A stretch of DNA of 64,000 nucleotides from Stratiolaelaps scimitus (GCA_019614645.1 JABWDB010000017.1:3794501-3858500), one strand, 5' to 3'; counted from the first letter of the stretch, positions 23,426-35,410 are shown. Program-made: numbers and translations. The notes: a model not told the origin generated them from the letters alone.

Positions 23426-24297
23426 ACATTTTTCGTAGTAATGTGGGCCATAACAATAAGATCCGGGAATTACCATCACCAATTATTGATCATCCCGGAA
23501 GGTGATAATGGTTGCTTTAAACTATCACGGGACACTTACCGGTAAATTATAATGCCTGGTTAAACAAAGTCCCAACACAAAATTACGATATTTGTAATAT
23601 AATATAGACTGAAATTAAATTTGAAGAAGCAACATAATTTACTTGTTCGGCAACCTTGACAACGACGAAGACCATCCTCGAAACACGCGTTAACAAAGGG
23701 GAATATTGAAATCGAAAATGTGATTGTATTAAACTGGATCAATGTTCGCGAATGATTCGATCACTAGGGAAGCTTAATATGATAGACCAATCTCATTTTC
23801 CAAAATGACAATGCATGTAACGGCTGAACAGCAAGGCTTTTGAGATTGCGCGCACCAAACACATCAATAATATCTTTGCCCAGAGGTTTGCGCTATCCCT
23901 AAGTGGAAAGACTATGTTGTACTTGTTGCGACATACGACTGTTTGCAAGTGCCCGCCATGGAAGAGGGGCGGTGTCTCCGTCTGGCGGCACAGTTCCACT
24001 GTCCATCACCAACCGTGAATAAACCATGAGCCACTGTGCAACTCTCGTGTTGTCAATACCTGACATATCAATGTGGCGCAGTCGGATTAGATTTAACATA
24101 GGGTAAATACGAAAGTTGAAGGTTAACCGAGTACATAGATGAGAGCAGGCACACCGCATATGGAGCAGAAATATTATATCTCAAATAACCAACGATCCTA
24201 GGCCAATGAGTCATGGAGAAGATGCCGTGAAAACTGGTTGACCTTCTTGGATGCTTGGACAGATAGCGCGTGTTCAAGATGAGTTCCCGGAGATAGC
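23426..24297. other. Intergenic DNA, no gene recognised
   Basis: AT-rich between 23540 and 23740. Short frames only, with no family resemblance. Confidence 0.5.
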
Positions 24298-24723
24298 TTA
24301 CAGCTGCGCCGCATTCGCTCCACTGCGACTAGTGGTAACACTACGGCTGCTGCTGCTGTTGCTGGACACAAAGACGGACGAAATGCATCAATTGATTTAG
24401 AGCGTCGCCACATCAGGAAAAGTTTAGTTTGGCTAAAATTACTTTTTGTCCTAGGTAAGGTCGTGTTGTAATGAAGCCTTATGTTGGTCTGTAACCGATA
24501 GCGCACATAAGGTCAATGCTTGTCTTTCCTACGCGATGCGCATATGTAAGAGGTAGCCCATAATCTATTGCTCGGCTAGCATCATCGAATTTGGTCAAAG
24601 TATTTGTCGCTCATTAGTTCATTGTATGAATATAGATACTCCGTAATCAAACTATAATAGATATATTTAATAATTACATTTTCCTAGCTGACGCATAGCC
24701 GACATTTAAAGTCCATGAAGTCC
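24298..24723 (-). repeat. Dispersed repeat, copy A (inverted to copy B at 35459-36116)
   Basis: Read on the minus strand, this segment matches the plus strand at 35459-36116 with clear high identity over about 425 bases. It starts at GGACTTCATGGACTTTAAAT and runs through the (GCA)n-rich stretch GCAGCAGCAGCC to GCGCAGCTGTA. Minus-strand translation gives LPLTYAHRVGKTSIDLMCAIG, which weakly resembles the SIDL region of a non-LTR retrotransposon endonuclease. I infer a decayed LINE piece. Confidence 0.75.
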
Positions 24724-27700
24724 ATACTGCTTTCGGCAGTTCTAGCTGCTTATGAACCAACTTGATATTTCTATGAACAGTTCACCCTATTTGAGGCTGG
24801 GATATTGCAACGACTCTACGATATTTGGAAACCTGGAAAGACGTGATAGTCTCTAGGGATTGGATATTAACTATTTTCCAAAAAGCCACGTCCTACGTTG
24901 CAACGAACTTAGGAGCCAGCACCGTGCTTTACACTGCTTGCGGCAGACCCTTGATAAAAGCCATGGGATTCGTATGAGATGGGCTTTCATTATTAACGGG
25001 CATATCCCTCGAGAGGTGGACAGCTAGGAAAGGCTCTTCCACTATGAGCCGATCCTGCGAGCTCAAACGGGTGAAGAGGTCGTTACTGTATCGAAAGGTG
25101 GAGTCGTCCCGATCCAGTCAGTCTGTGAGTATCCACAAATGGCCAAATCTCATAAATGCGTACTTATTCGAACAACAAAAAAACAGATTGAACGTTGAAG
25201 GTAGCTCAAAGTAATTATTTTACCCTGTTGTCCCGTGCAGCCTGCAGTGCCAGGTAAATATAATAATAACGACAATGCGGTAATATTGGCTGACTTTGAA
25301 CCAAGAATCGACATTATTTTTCCCATTGCAGACCCTCTGCTCTGCTTCTTTCCATCGTAGCCCTTGGCGCAGTTGTGTAGCTGCATTGTTGAAAGGATAT
25401 GTTATGTCGGTCAGGCAACCACGTCGGCACGTGGATCAATATGTGAATTAAAACAATGTTGCCACAAAGATAGCTGTGTCCACATAGTTAACTAAGTAAT
25501 CCGGATTATTTCCTAAATGGGAAAATAAAAAACGAACGAATTAGTTCGTATGTGCACATCGAATCACTCATATGTAAGCTAATGTGCCGGCTTATCATGT
25601 TTTCGCGTAATTCCCCTAGTTTGAGAGATAAATACGGATTTTTTTACAGAATTAGCGCCACCACACAGCCAAATTCACGTTGCGTTTAATCAGACGGCAT
25701 AGTACCAATGACCCACACGGCCTTCGTTTCCAATCTCAGAGGGCGCAGATAAATCGATGCGGTTGTCTATTTGAAGGTGTGTCAATAAAATAAATATTAT
25801 TATTGTTATTACTATTGTATTATTCTTATTCCTACGTTGCAGTATTACCTTCTGATGACGCAGAATATCAGGGTTGTCACAACAGCCAGAGAACAAACGA
25901 GATTCTCCTTCGATTTCCAGTCGCATCCGTCGATACAGAATGTCACAGCGATCTTTTTTGCAATATCACATACACGCATACCTTTGAGGTGGATACACAT
26001 GCATTTCACAGATGACATGTCAGCGCCCAGCGCTGTCAATAATACGGACCGCTTCGGAGGCCTCACGATGTGGAGGGGTCCGTCAGCTGTAATTGATCCT
26101 GGAGGGGCCACCGGCAGCGAGTCTGAGAGCTGGATCACCAGGGGATCGTGGAGAGGTTGAGGTCGAAGAGTCACATTCTCCGATGTTTCTGAGAAATTTG
26201 TCCGGTTCGAACTCCCCCCCCTCCCCTAATGCCTCCCTGATTTCTCTCTTTCTCTCGCTCCGGTAATGGCGAGGCCGCCACATAACGAGGTGCTTTCGGC
26301 CGATATACGTTACTTGGACGTGTACTCTGCAGTCGATGTAGACGTAGGTTTGAGGAACGAAAAGGAGGGAGTAGTGGAACCCGTAAATCGAGGTGAGCAA
26401 AGCAAGCTTGCGAGCAGGCCGACGACGTCACCGAGACACATGGCCGCCATGATCTATCTAACGAAAGAATCGTTTTCTGCTATGGCGTGGAAGACTCCCC
26501 TCTGGCTTCTGGTGAAATGACACGAGAAAACTGTGATAGGAGAACGTTAACTGCTTGCCGAATGAGGGGCGCCGAGCGAGCGATACTGGCCAGGTAGCGA
26601 GACACAATCGACGGCACGTCCTGACCAGATGAAACGCGCTCTTCGAGGACGAACTTATTTTTTGTTCTTCCTCAGCTCGGAAGGATTCTGCAAAAATGAG
26701 TACGTTATTGGCACGGCAACGCTTGCGTAGATGACGATTGGTTAAATCATAAAATATATGTAAGGAAAGTGGTGGCCAGAGTTGCATGAAACGTGGCGTA
26801 GCGTAGCATGTGCAGGTAATGTATACATTGAAGGGGCGGTGTATGCACGAATATGGAGAGAGGGGACGGGTTTCTCTTCGATAGCTTCATGAAGCCGCGT
26901 AGAGACGAGCAGTTGCCGAAAAAGTGACAGTTGACCATTATCTCCGAAATCAACTTGTGTCTCCCCTCGTAGCCTTGGCCATCGCTGCCTCGGCCCAACA
27001 AATGATGTGTTATGTTTCGCTTTTCCACTCTGCTGATGCTCATTTTACTGTAGACGCTTTCATTCATTCAATATCGATCAAAGCTAGTTACATGATGTTC
27101 GTGAAGTTACAGAATCATACGAACGACTAAATTTCGAAAATAATTTTGTGTGCATATTTTTTCTTTTTTCTGTAAACACATATCTAGATACCAACGTCTA
27201 TATTATTTATAATATATGTAATATATATTTCAATATATATAATACGATGAAAAAATGCCTTGTTCTAATAATACTTGTAATGTATTTTTTTTCGTTCTAT
27301 TTGGGTTGACTATTAATAGGAGGCTATATTAATGACTCAAATGAATCTCCTATCATTCTGTATAACCTATTATCATGTAGCTCAGACCTCCAATACAGTT
27401 CATACCAGTACGCCACATGTTAACGCCGCAGAATAATCAATCACGTGCACACCTTGCCAATACCTGTAAACCTCGAGTAAAGAGAGCCATTAACAGGTCA
27501 AAGGCTACGCACCCGATCGCCCAAAACAGCCCCGTGCTCAACGTGGCTACAAGGCTCACGTCATCCGTGACCTCACGTGTCGAACCCTTCCACAGATGTA
27601 TCCTTTTCGGATCCTGTCACGTTGTATTGGTGGCATTCTGTCCCCAATATTCTTCCATAGTATTATTCATGTTGAAGCACGCTTGAACGCCACCTTCACC

Positions 27701-28323
27701 CCCCTGGGGCTGGCCTTTATGCAGCTGTACGAGCATGTTCATTAGCTGGCTGGCTGGCTGGACCCATCTCCCAGGGGAGTGTATTAGAAATACGGCAAAA
27801 GGCTTCCATTCGAGAAGCAGTCGCATACGACGAGACTCGCGCATGCGCATTGCCCACGAAAGTGGCACAGAGATATGACCTTTTTCCGTGTGTGTTTCCT
27901 CGTCGATATATATTCGAGTGTATACAAATACGCAAATCTACAATGTATGTACACAGCAGACATACGCACACGTACACGAAGGTAGTATGCTATACGCAGA
28001 CGACGAACATCCAATGTATGTTTGACGAGATAACAGCATACGAAGGGCCAGCTAGGGCTCTGTGTTCCGTTGGCAGTATTGTGGGGGGGAGACATCAGTC
28101 CGTGGACGAATCTATCCGAATGGGTCCACCGAATCTGGTCGAATACGGTCAACTACATTAGTGGCGAAAATGGAGGCAAGGCTGCTGTTATATTATTTTG
28201 GTTGCGATATCGTTACATTGAGCATGCTGATGGAGTGAAGAGTACTTGACAAGACGTCTGCTTGCCAACTGCCTTGCAACTAGCTTCGCTCTCGGTATAC
28301 GACGAACACTCGGATACTGTAAA
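24724..28323. other. Intergenic DNA, no gene recognised
   Basis: Holds a CT-rich patch near 26220-26260 and a very AT-rich stretch at 27195-27245. Overlapping frames on both strands at 25837-26431 and 27784-28161 show no domain. Nothing here can be supported as a gene. Confidence 0.45.
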
Positions 28324-28393
28324 TCTACAAAACAGTATACAAACAGTGCTTCTACAAAACAGTGCAATCTACAAAACAGTGTACAAACAGTGC
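28324..28393. repeat. Minisatellite of CTACAAAACAGTG / TACAAACAGTGC units
   Basis: The core CTACAAAACAGT occurs three times and TACAAACAGTGC twice within 70 bases, in a partly alternating order. Confidence 0.85.
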
Positions 28394-29117
28394 ATACACC
28401 TCGTCAGGGGAGAGACCTTAGCAGAAGAACTATGACCCCAAGGTAATAGCTGCCAGATCTCTACTGGTTATCGTTGCACGTTATATCAATATCAGGTATT
28501 ATAGATGCCATTCGAACGTCACTGACAAAGCCGAACTAAGCATGATTGCTTGTGCATTACTGCTGCTCTCAAGCTATTACTACAACACTAAATTGCAGGA
28601 TCGCAAACCCAATCGAGCAAGATGAATTAATTATAATTGAATAGTTCGTGAGCGGGTCGATCACCAGCTCCCTTTGAATCCAGCTTTCAGGTGTAGACAT
28701 CATTTTGTGTGAAGCAATAGTGGAAGAGCCAACACCACCTCGCCCATTGGTTACCCTTCAAACTATTCCTCGAGGCCCGCGCCACCGAACACGCGCTCTT
28801 GTGCAATCTCAACCTCCCGTAGCCACTCAACCTTGGCTGACTTTTCGGCGTTGACGACAGCGGCGCTCGTCACTGCATTTTCTCACTCGTCGGCGAGCTG
28901 ACGCTGCAAGCGCAACAGGCGCATACATAGAGCACAGAGCTGCTCAGGCCTATCCAGAACGTACACGGACTCAGACGGACATCCGGTGTTTGGCACACCC
29001 GACTTCCCCCCCATTCTGCGATAGAGAGAAAAACCGAACGAAAGAATGGGCGTTCGGTATCAGGAGGCCGGATAGGCAGACGCCGGATAACGGAGGATTG
29101 CCAACGACCAACGGACG
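28394..29117. other. Intergenic DNA, GC-richer toward the end
   Basis: From about 28740 the DNA becomes GC-richer and stays so to about 29620. Open frames occur on both strands. No gene is supported in this part. Confidence 0.4.
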
Positions 29118-29396
29118 ATGTCAAGTTGCTCTCACTCCACTTGCTGCTGTGGCGGCAGATTGACGACTCGCGTGTGCTGTACGAAGTTAGAGCGCAGGTG
29201 TGGACCTGAGTGCAAGGGGAAGCAGAATAGAGACATCTTGCCGTCGCCCGCTAACGGGAAGCTGTGCCCGGCTGTCACGCGATGTGTGAAACAGCCACGG
29301 CGGTCGAGTATCCGGCGTTCGTTGTCGATAGGCAGAAACAAGAGAGAGAAAGAGAGAGAGAACGTTGTCGATGGGGAAAAACTTGCGACGGGATAG
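29118..29396 (+). pseudogene. Possible fragment with a CXC (tesmin/TSO1-like) cysteine pattern
   Basis: The frame starting at 29118 reads CCCGGRLTTRVCCTKLERRC, then GPECKGKQNRD. The order C-C-…-TTR-x-C-x-x-K-x(4)-C-x(3)-C-x-G recalls the cysteine-rich CXC motif of tesmin/TSO1-type proteins, which also occurs as the tail of some transposon proteins. Several expected cysteines are displaced, and the flanks give no second half of the domain. A stop codon lies a few codons upstream. It is best read as a decayed transposon fragment or a chance match. Low confidence. Confidence 0.25.
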
Positions 29397-31652
29397 CGCG
29401 GGAAGATGGTTGTGACGGAACTGCGGTCGGATGGCCGAAGAGTCGTCCGAACCTGCGCAGGGGTCACGTGGGTGCGAGGCTTGTGGCAAATGCATCGTCG
29501 TCGTGTCCGATGACGTATAGTGTCATTGGCCAGGGGAGACAGCGACAGCACAGACAACGAAGCAGCTGTCGACCCGACGCTGATGTGACGAAGTCCACCA
29601 ATGTTTACCAATAAGCGATGCTGATCGATGGCTGGTGGCACCTACCGATCCGTGATTTGTCAACAGACGATATTCGGGTAGTCGATGGATATAGATTGTC
29701 TTAAACGGAGCTACACAGAAGCACATCATCGGCAAAAACGTTTCGTAATACTAAGCATGCTCAAGTGTCATCAGGTAATACACAAGTTACACATAGGTCT
29801 ACTCATAATGGTCATAATATACGAGGCATTTATTTGTGTCTTACGGGATGGGATTTCGTGCACAATGGGTGTATTTTGGGGAACTATAAACATTGGAAAC
29901 AAGAAACTTATTTTGCTAAATGGGCTCTACTTTAGAACACAGACCAGCTGTAGCTCGTTTATCGATGTATTTTGCGGCCGATGACCTCGGATCAAGTACG
30001 TTAGTGCATCGACAGCAAATATGACCCCGACAGGTCCTCATCGTAATACCTAAAAGGTTAAGCGCTGAGGCCTGTCAGATAGGGGAACAGCTGAGGGTCA
30101 GCACAAAAAGAACCAGCTCAGAATATTACTAATCCATTTCCGAGACCACCTACCCTTCATTCTACAGTACACACAACATGCCAGGGCTATATACTTACAA
30201 CAAGAGGGTAGTACACGATGGCGCGGAGGAGTGGTGAGTTGGTTTTTTTATCCCTAGAAATGGCCGCCAGCTGGAACAGCCGCATCAACTAAGTGACAGA
30301 ACAGCACGGCCTTTTCTATACCGGTGGCCGACGAATTGACGCCTAAATTCTATAGTATTGAGTAAGTGCAAGTCGTCTGCAGGCGTTTTCTGGTGTTGCG
30401 AGCACGACACTGCGGTTTACATGCGAAGTGTTAGGCCTGCATTCATTGTCAGCGCCAACGATATTGGCAAAAGGCGGGCATAATAGTAACAGCATCTAAA
30501 TAGTGTCAGCCCTACGACTCATGCATTATAGACAACGATTCGAAACAAACCACAAATCGTGTGGGGAGACGCCCGAGTGTCTGATGGAACGCGTACGTTG
30601 GCTCATTCGAAAGGAAACTCAGCTGCTCCGAACGAGCACAACGCGGTCGGCAGACCGCTAGCCAGGTGTAAGAAGGCGAGGAGCATCCCGCTGTGAGGGC
30701 GGTTTGTGCTTTGTACCGGCGGTTTACGGCGTCCCGAGCATAATGAAAGAGGCAAGCCTGCAGACGACGTCCTCCACGCGTAGCCTCGAACGTCGAGTTG
30801 AGAAGGGCACAATAGCTGGGTTAGGCTAGGCTGTTCGCTTCGCTCTGTGAAGTTGCCAACGATATCAAGGATGTTGTGAAAAATGCGCAACGTCCCAATC
30901 AGTCCCGTTTCAACATGGCAATCCGAGGCAGCGTAAAAAGATAACATCCGTGTTGTCGTTTTTGTTGTTGTTGTTGTTGTTGTGGTAGCGAAACGCATGA
31001 CCGGCGAGGCGAACTGCGAGGAGAACCTTCGATTAAGCTGATTTTTAGCTGGCGACGATGCTTTCACAAACAGTTGGCCTTCGAGCCATACGAACTGTAG
31101 AATACCCGTGGTCTCAGCCATTCGGTGTAAACTAGTCCTCGAAAGGCGACGATGTCAAATGGATGCCGATTGCTAGATGCAAGATTGACTGCTCTGGCTC
31201 GTGTTTATCCGCTCACGTTTGTCCCGGCTATGCCTGATGTAAAATAAATGATGCGTTGCTGAGACAGGACGTATCTCGCGTCCGAGGGAAGAAAATGCTA
31301 CAGATATCGCTAAAAGGCACTTTTTACTATTTTGGGTGTTCGATTGATCTCAAACGTCTGCTTTTTTGTTTCGAGCTATTTTTGATTTTTGTTCATCATT
31401 GGCACACGGTGGCTCTTTTTTGACATCGTGTGGCCTTGATGACTGACAAATAACGGATCAATTAAATGTTTGACCTGTTATTTCTCAGTAGAATACTCAT
31501 CGCTGTTGTTGCCTCTTGACCACAAAAAGCCGCTGAGTTTATAAGAAAAAACATTTTCTCTATACTTATCTCTATTATGCGTGCAGGCCACTGCGCTGTC
31601 AGTTATAGCTAAAAAGGACACGTCTCACTTTATGTATACTTTCATAGACATA
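29397..31652. other. Intergenic DNA, no gene recognised
   Basis: Contains a (TTG)n array at 30962-30984, and a (GA)n run at 29339-29362 sits just before it. A minus-strand frame of 172 codons (30603-31121) crosses the repeat and reads poly-Thr there, which argues against real coding. Nothing else can be assigned. Confidence 0.45.
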
Positions 31653-31658
31653 TTTATT
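31653..31658 (-). terminator. Polyadenylation signal of the 31753-32928 gene
   Basis: AATAAA on the minus strand (TTTATT on plus), about 95 bases after the stop codon. Confidence 0.55.
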
Positions 31659-31752
31659 TGGGTTCGGAAAGATAAATTTTTGGATAAATTCATTCCAGTA
31701 CACTACCTGGTCACAAGTTCGTTATCCAACGGCTTAACAAGAGACACCGAGA

Positions 31753-32928
31753 CTAGAACGAATAGTAATAAACAGATTCATTACTATATGCTACTCCATT
31801 TCCTTGCCGCTGATCATTGTTGTCTTTATTGTTAGTTGGCGGTTGTCCGTTCGGTTTAGGTTGGCGTTGGCTGTGTTCCGGCGAGCCTGAATACGTCTTC
31901 GGATTAGGCTGGCGGTTATCGGAGTGCCAAGATCGTTCATGATCAAGAACCCAGTTGATTGGACGGCCGTCAGGGCCCCGTTTGGGCAGCATATCCATTG
32001 TATTCCAAAGCGGTGGTTGGACTCCGGAACCCCACTGAGAAGACTGGTAGTTTGGCCGCGAAGACCACGGTTGATTCCATGGACGCCAAGACCGAGATGG
32101 ATTGTTAGACGGGCGCCAAAAGTCGTCGTTGCTCCAGTTTATTGTTTTAAAGTCATCGTTCTGAGCGAATGGTGAATCGTATGGGCGCCACTGAAGGGGT
32201 CGATTTTCCGGGTCCCAATTAGGGTTACTTGATGGGCGCCAGTCATTAGGACCACCTTTCCGCGGGCCAGGGAATTGTTGCCGGAAATTGCCGCCGAATT
32301 GGTTCCAGTTGTTAAAACCGTTAGGTGGACCGCTTGGTGGTGGCACGTATCGAGGACTCCCAGGTCGATTTCCTAGGCTCTGACTTACTATGTTATCCTT
32401 GATGGATTGAATCCAGTCTTGAGGGGTTGCTGGCCAATCTTTCGATGCTTGCTGCTTACCCGAACCATCAAATTGGGGCTCATTGTTATCAAAATTAGGG
32501 CGATCTGCATTCTTGGCGGGCCTATCCATTTGATGAAATTGACGTGGCGGCCACATCTGACTGTCGTGGTCCAAATATGGCGGATTATTTGCTCTATTTA
32601 TCGGTGGACCGTTGTACCTCGACTTTTCTCTAGGCCGTTCAGCTCCATGCAGCACGTTCTGTGGACAATTACACATTTCAATAGTATCGCATTAGTATGC
32701 TGGGTAACTCTAGCGATTTGCTATAGATAAGACCCCTACTAAGGCGGCGTTTGGATGGACCCAGAGCCGCCAAGTGCTAAAAAAAAATGAAAAAGGAAAG
32801 GATCAGGAACAATACGTTACCTGATCGGACGCCGCTGAGTTCTGCATCAGTGAATTGGATTGGCACCGTGTCCAGGCGAATAAATGCACCAGGATAATCG
32901 AGCCCGCCAGTCTCCTTGTCCATGCCAT
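31753..32928 (-). CDS. Secreted Trp/Pro/Asn-rich protein (two exons)
   Basis: Exon 1 (32928-32821, 36 codons) encodes a signal peptide: MAWTRRLAG followed by the hydrophobic SIILVHLFAW. It ends ...ASDQ at a GTAACG donor (32820). An intron of 162 bases ends TTGTCCACAG at 32659. Exon 2 (32658-31753) continues in phase 0 with NVLHGAERPREKS to the stop, about 337 residues in all. The mature part is dominated by Trp, Pro, Asn, Arg and Gln, with recurring WRP strings (DWRPSSNP, QWRPYDSP, FWRPSNNP, SWRPWNQP), DGRPINW and HSDNRQP. No catalytic domain or Cys framework is seen. A TATA box, initiator and poly(A) signal all fit. Exon number, intron phase, the MAW start and the W/P/N-rich body match the gene at 12975-15708, but the long glycosylation-rich segment is absent. 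Likely an extracellular matrix, cuticle or secreted glue-type protein; this is inference. Confidence 0.75.
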
Positions 32929-33009
32929 CTCGACTCTATCGCCGTATCACCAGTTAAGGTCAGGTTCAAGTGAGTCCTATTCGGTTACAGCTTGGTCGAC
33001 GAGTGTCTG

Positions 33010-33038
33010 AACTGACGAATAATAATTCACTATATATA
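33010..33038 (-). promoter_or_regulatory. TATA box and initiator of the 31753-32928 gene
   Basis: On the minus strand TATATATA lies at 33038-33031. The arthropod initiator consensus TCAGTT lies at 33015-33010, with its A at 33013, 25 bases from the first T of the TATA box. The resulting 5' leader is about 85 bases. Confidence 0.65.
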
Positions 33039-33108
33039 CATACAGTCTGAGCGCGAGGCCGGTGGAGAGAAACGGCTCAGTTGGCCAATTGAAATAGAAA
33101 CGGGGCAG

Positions 33109-33380
33109 GAGCAATTCGTCGGCAGGAACCTATGAATGTCTCGGAAGTATCTCATCTACCTTTGGGCTGCGATTGCTTGGCCAGATGCTTTTCATTTGGA
33201 TCAAAAGCCGATCAATGAACCGTTCGAGCATCGCAAACGAGCCGTGACTGTTGGCGGCCAATCAGGCGAACCTTGAACCTACTAGCAGACATTGCTACAT
33301 CCGAGGGACATATCTTCATCGATTGATATAACTGGCCTGCCACAGTACATGACCGGAATTTCGGTAGTTTTAAAAATATT
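33109..33380. repeat. Direct repeat, copy 1 (partner at 34269-34530)
   Basis: Starts GAGCAATTCG and includes CTATGAATGTCTCG, TGCGATTGCTTGGCCAGA, GCCGATCAATGAACCGTT and ACATGACCGGAATTT. The order and most of the bases match copy 2, about 1.15 kb downstream. An 11-base insertion lies near its start. It sits less than 100 bases upstream of the minus-strand gene's TATA box. Confidence 0.85.
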
Positions 33381-34268
33381 CCATGGGCACACCTTGAATC
33401 GAAGGTATCGAAGCACAAGGTGTCGCTGTTCATGGCCAAACCAAGCTTGATACTCCAAGTTGAGATGCTCTCTGAGATCAGTGCAGGCGATTAAAGATCA
33501 TAGGGACTTGATCAAAAAGACACGTCGACATTGGTCCAGTTTAATGGCAGTAGATTATGACTCTCGTTTCGAGGATGGTCCTCTTTCGACTCGAAGTGAC
33601 TTCAGTGGTTTCTCGATCGTCGTTGTCAAGGATGCCGAATTGTACGTTTTACTTCTCCCTCTCAGAATGTTATTGAATAAACCATGCTGTTGTAGAAGAT
33701 GAAAGGGAATGAGACAATTTCGAGAGCAACAAGCAACTGACATTGCTTCCTCGTTTTTGGCTACTTTGCGCATGCAGCGTTGGCGTTGAACAACGGGCGA
33801 GGGCAAAATTGTTCATTTAGGCCAAAGTCCATCAATTGTTAACTGCAATATAGACGAAAGACGGCTCTCTCACAAAAACGAACAAGCACAGGCGCATCTT
33901 TGGACCTGCATTTTGTTTGCGTGTTGTCGATTATTTGTGCAATGGATATTCCGCAATATTTTGTGTAAGCACTGATACGTTTTCAGTTAGTAAATCTTGA
34001 CGAAAAGTGCTTCGCCACAGAATGGTATCGAGTGAAAATCAAAATTGACACTGCGTGCGTCACATGGCGCAAGAGTTACCGCCAACTACAACAATAGTTT
34101 GAAGTCCACATTAGCGTATCGATCGACATTACAGGTTGCATGCCATTACATTCTACTCGGCATATTTTGGCTAATCAGAGCAAAATCACTCCCAGCACAA
34201 GGTAAACTTAGCTCTCTAGAAAGAACTGCCCACGGACTGCTCGTACTCGGTTGGCTACTTGGTTGTCG
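33381..34268. other. Spacer between the two direct repeat copies
   Basis: About 890 bases without a recognisable gene. The frames at 33460-33806 on both strands look accidental. Confidence 0.45.
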
Positions 34269-34530
34269 AGAGCAATTCGCTATGAATGTCTCGAAGTATT
34301 TCATCTACCTTTGGACTGCGATTGCTTGGCCAGACTCTTTTCATTTAGATCAATAGCCGATCAATGAACCGTTTGAGCATCGCAAATGAACCGTGACTGT
34401 TGGCAGCCAATCAGGCAAACCTTGAATTTACTAGAAAACATTACTGAGTCCGGGGGACATCTTCTTCATAAACTGATGTATGTGACCTGCCATTGTACAT
34501 GACCAGAATTTTTGTATTTTTCAAAACATA
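34269..34530. repeat. Direct repeat, copy 2 (partner at 33109-33380)
   Basis: Same order of conserved blocks as copy 1, differing mostly by transitions and small indels. Both copies are non-coding by frame. Confidence 0.85.
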
Positions 34531-34669
34531 ATGTGCGTGCCTTCTGGATAACTGTTAACCCTTCCAGTTCCTTGATTCGGACGACGATAGCTTCCACGAA
34601 CGCCACGAGTGGGGCCTGTGGCAGCTGTTATACGGGGCTGGCGCCCTTCTTGATGTGAATTTTGCCCGT

Positions 34670-35410
34670 CTATGGCAGTTGGCCTAGACCTTGGAAAATG
34701 TACTTGTATTCTTCGGTTAAGGTCTGTATGCGGTCCTTGCCTTGCCGGGGCACCATGTCCACACTTTCAACTTCATGAGACACCTGTATTAGCTCTATGT
34801 CTAGACTCCAATTTGCCGATAAGTCGGCTTCAAACCCTTTGTATTCTGAGTCCTCATCTTGTACTTGCCTGACATTGTGCTTCTGTGTGTGTGCTGCACA
34901 TCCGAGTGAAATGATTCCGTTTATTACACTCACTGCACGTTTGTCAAATAGCGGGACATCTTTGTAGGGGATGTGGCCGTCCGCAGTTGCCACATTGTTT
35001 CCTACCTTGTGGTTTGACTCCTGAGGCTCGTCCTTTTTTGCCATCTTGTCCTCTGTGATGACGTATAACCGCAACGCCATCCTCCTGCTCCTTGATACTC
35101 TTGGTACTCTACCTGTCACGTCCAATGACCAGTGGTACACGTTCGTTTTCCTCACAGATTTCTAGTACGCGCATGACATGGTCAATTGTCAACTTAGTGT
35201 GGTCTTCCTGGTGCAATTACCTTGTTTATTGTCTCATTCGCTCTCTCAACTCTTTCATTCCCTCCGGGTCTCCCTGGTTTGCGTTCTGACATAATGACCT
35301 CTAGTATGACATTTCTATGGCATCTGTACCTTTGAGATGGTGCGTCGATTAGAGCCTTTGGTGAGTTGCAGGATTGTTCGCCTGTAGGGTCGGTTCTGCC
35401 TCCTGGAACC
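34670..35410 (-). pseudogene. Degenerate retroelement gag-like fragment with zinc knuckle
   Basis: On the minus strand at about 34996-34893 the frame reads QCGNCGRPHPLQRCPAI, a stop, then QTCSECNKRNHFTRMC. This is a double zinc knuckle of the type found in Gag of Ty3/gypsy-like LTR retroelements. Upstream minus frames (35412-35194) contain GRPGGNERVERANETINKV, which I cannot place. No LTRs, protease or polymerase were identified nearby, so this is an isolated fragment. Confidence 0.55.

Noticed and set aside
29132..29641. Minus-strand frame of 169 codons
   Set aside because: It overlaps plus-strand frames of similar length in GC-rich DNA, crosses a (GA)n repeat and resembles no protein family.
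30603..31121. Minus-strand frame of 172 codons
   Set aside because: It reads through a (TTG)n microsatellite as poly-Thr and shows no domain or splice support.
32695..32776. Alternative acceptor TTTTTTTTAG near 32777 for the minus-strand secreted gene
   Set aside because: It would leave a 44-base intron and the following frame hits a stop. The CCACAG acceptor at 32659 gives a clean phase-0 join.
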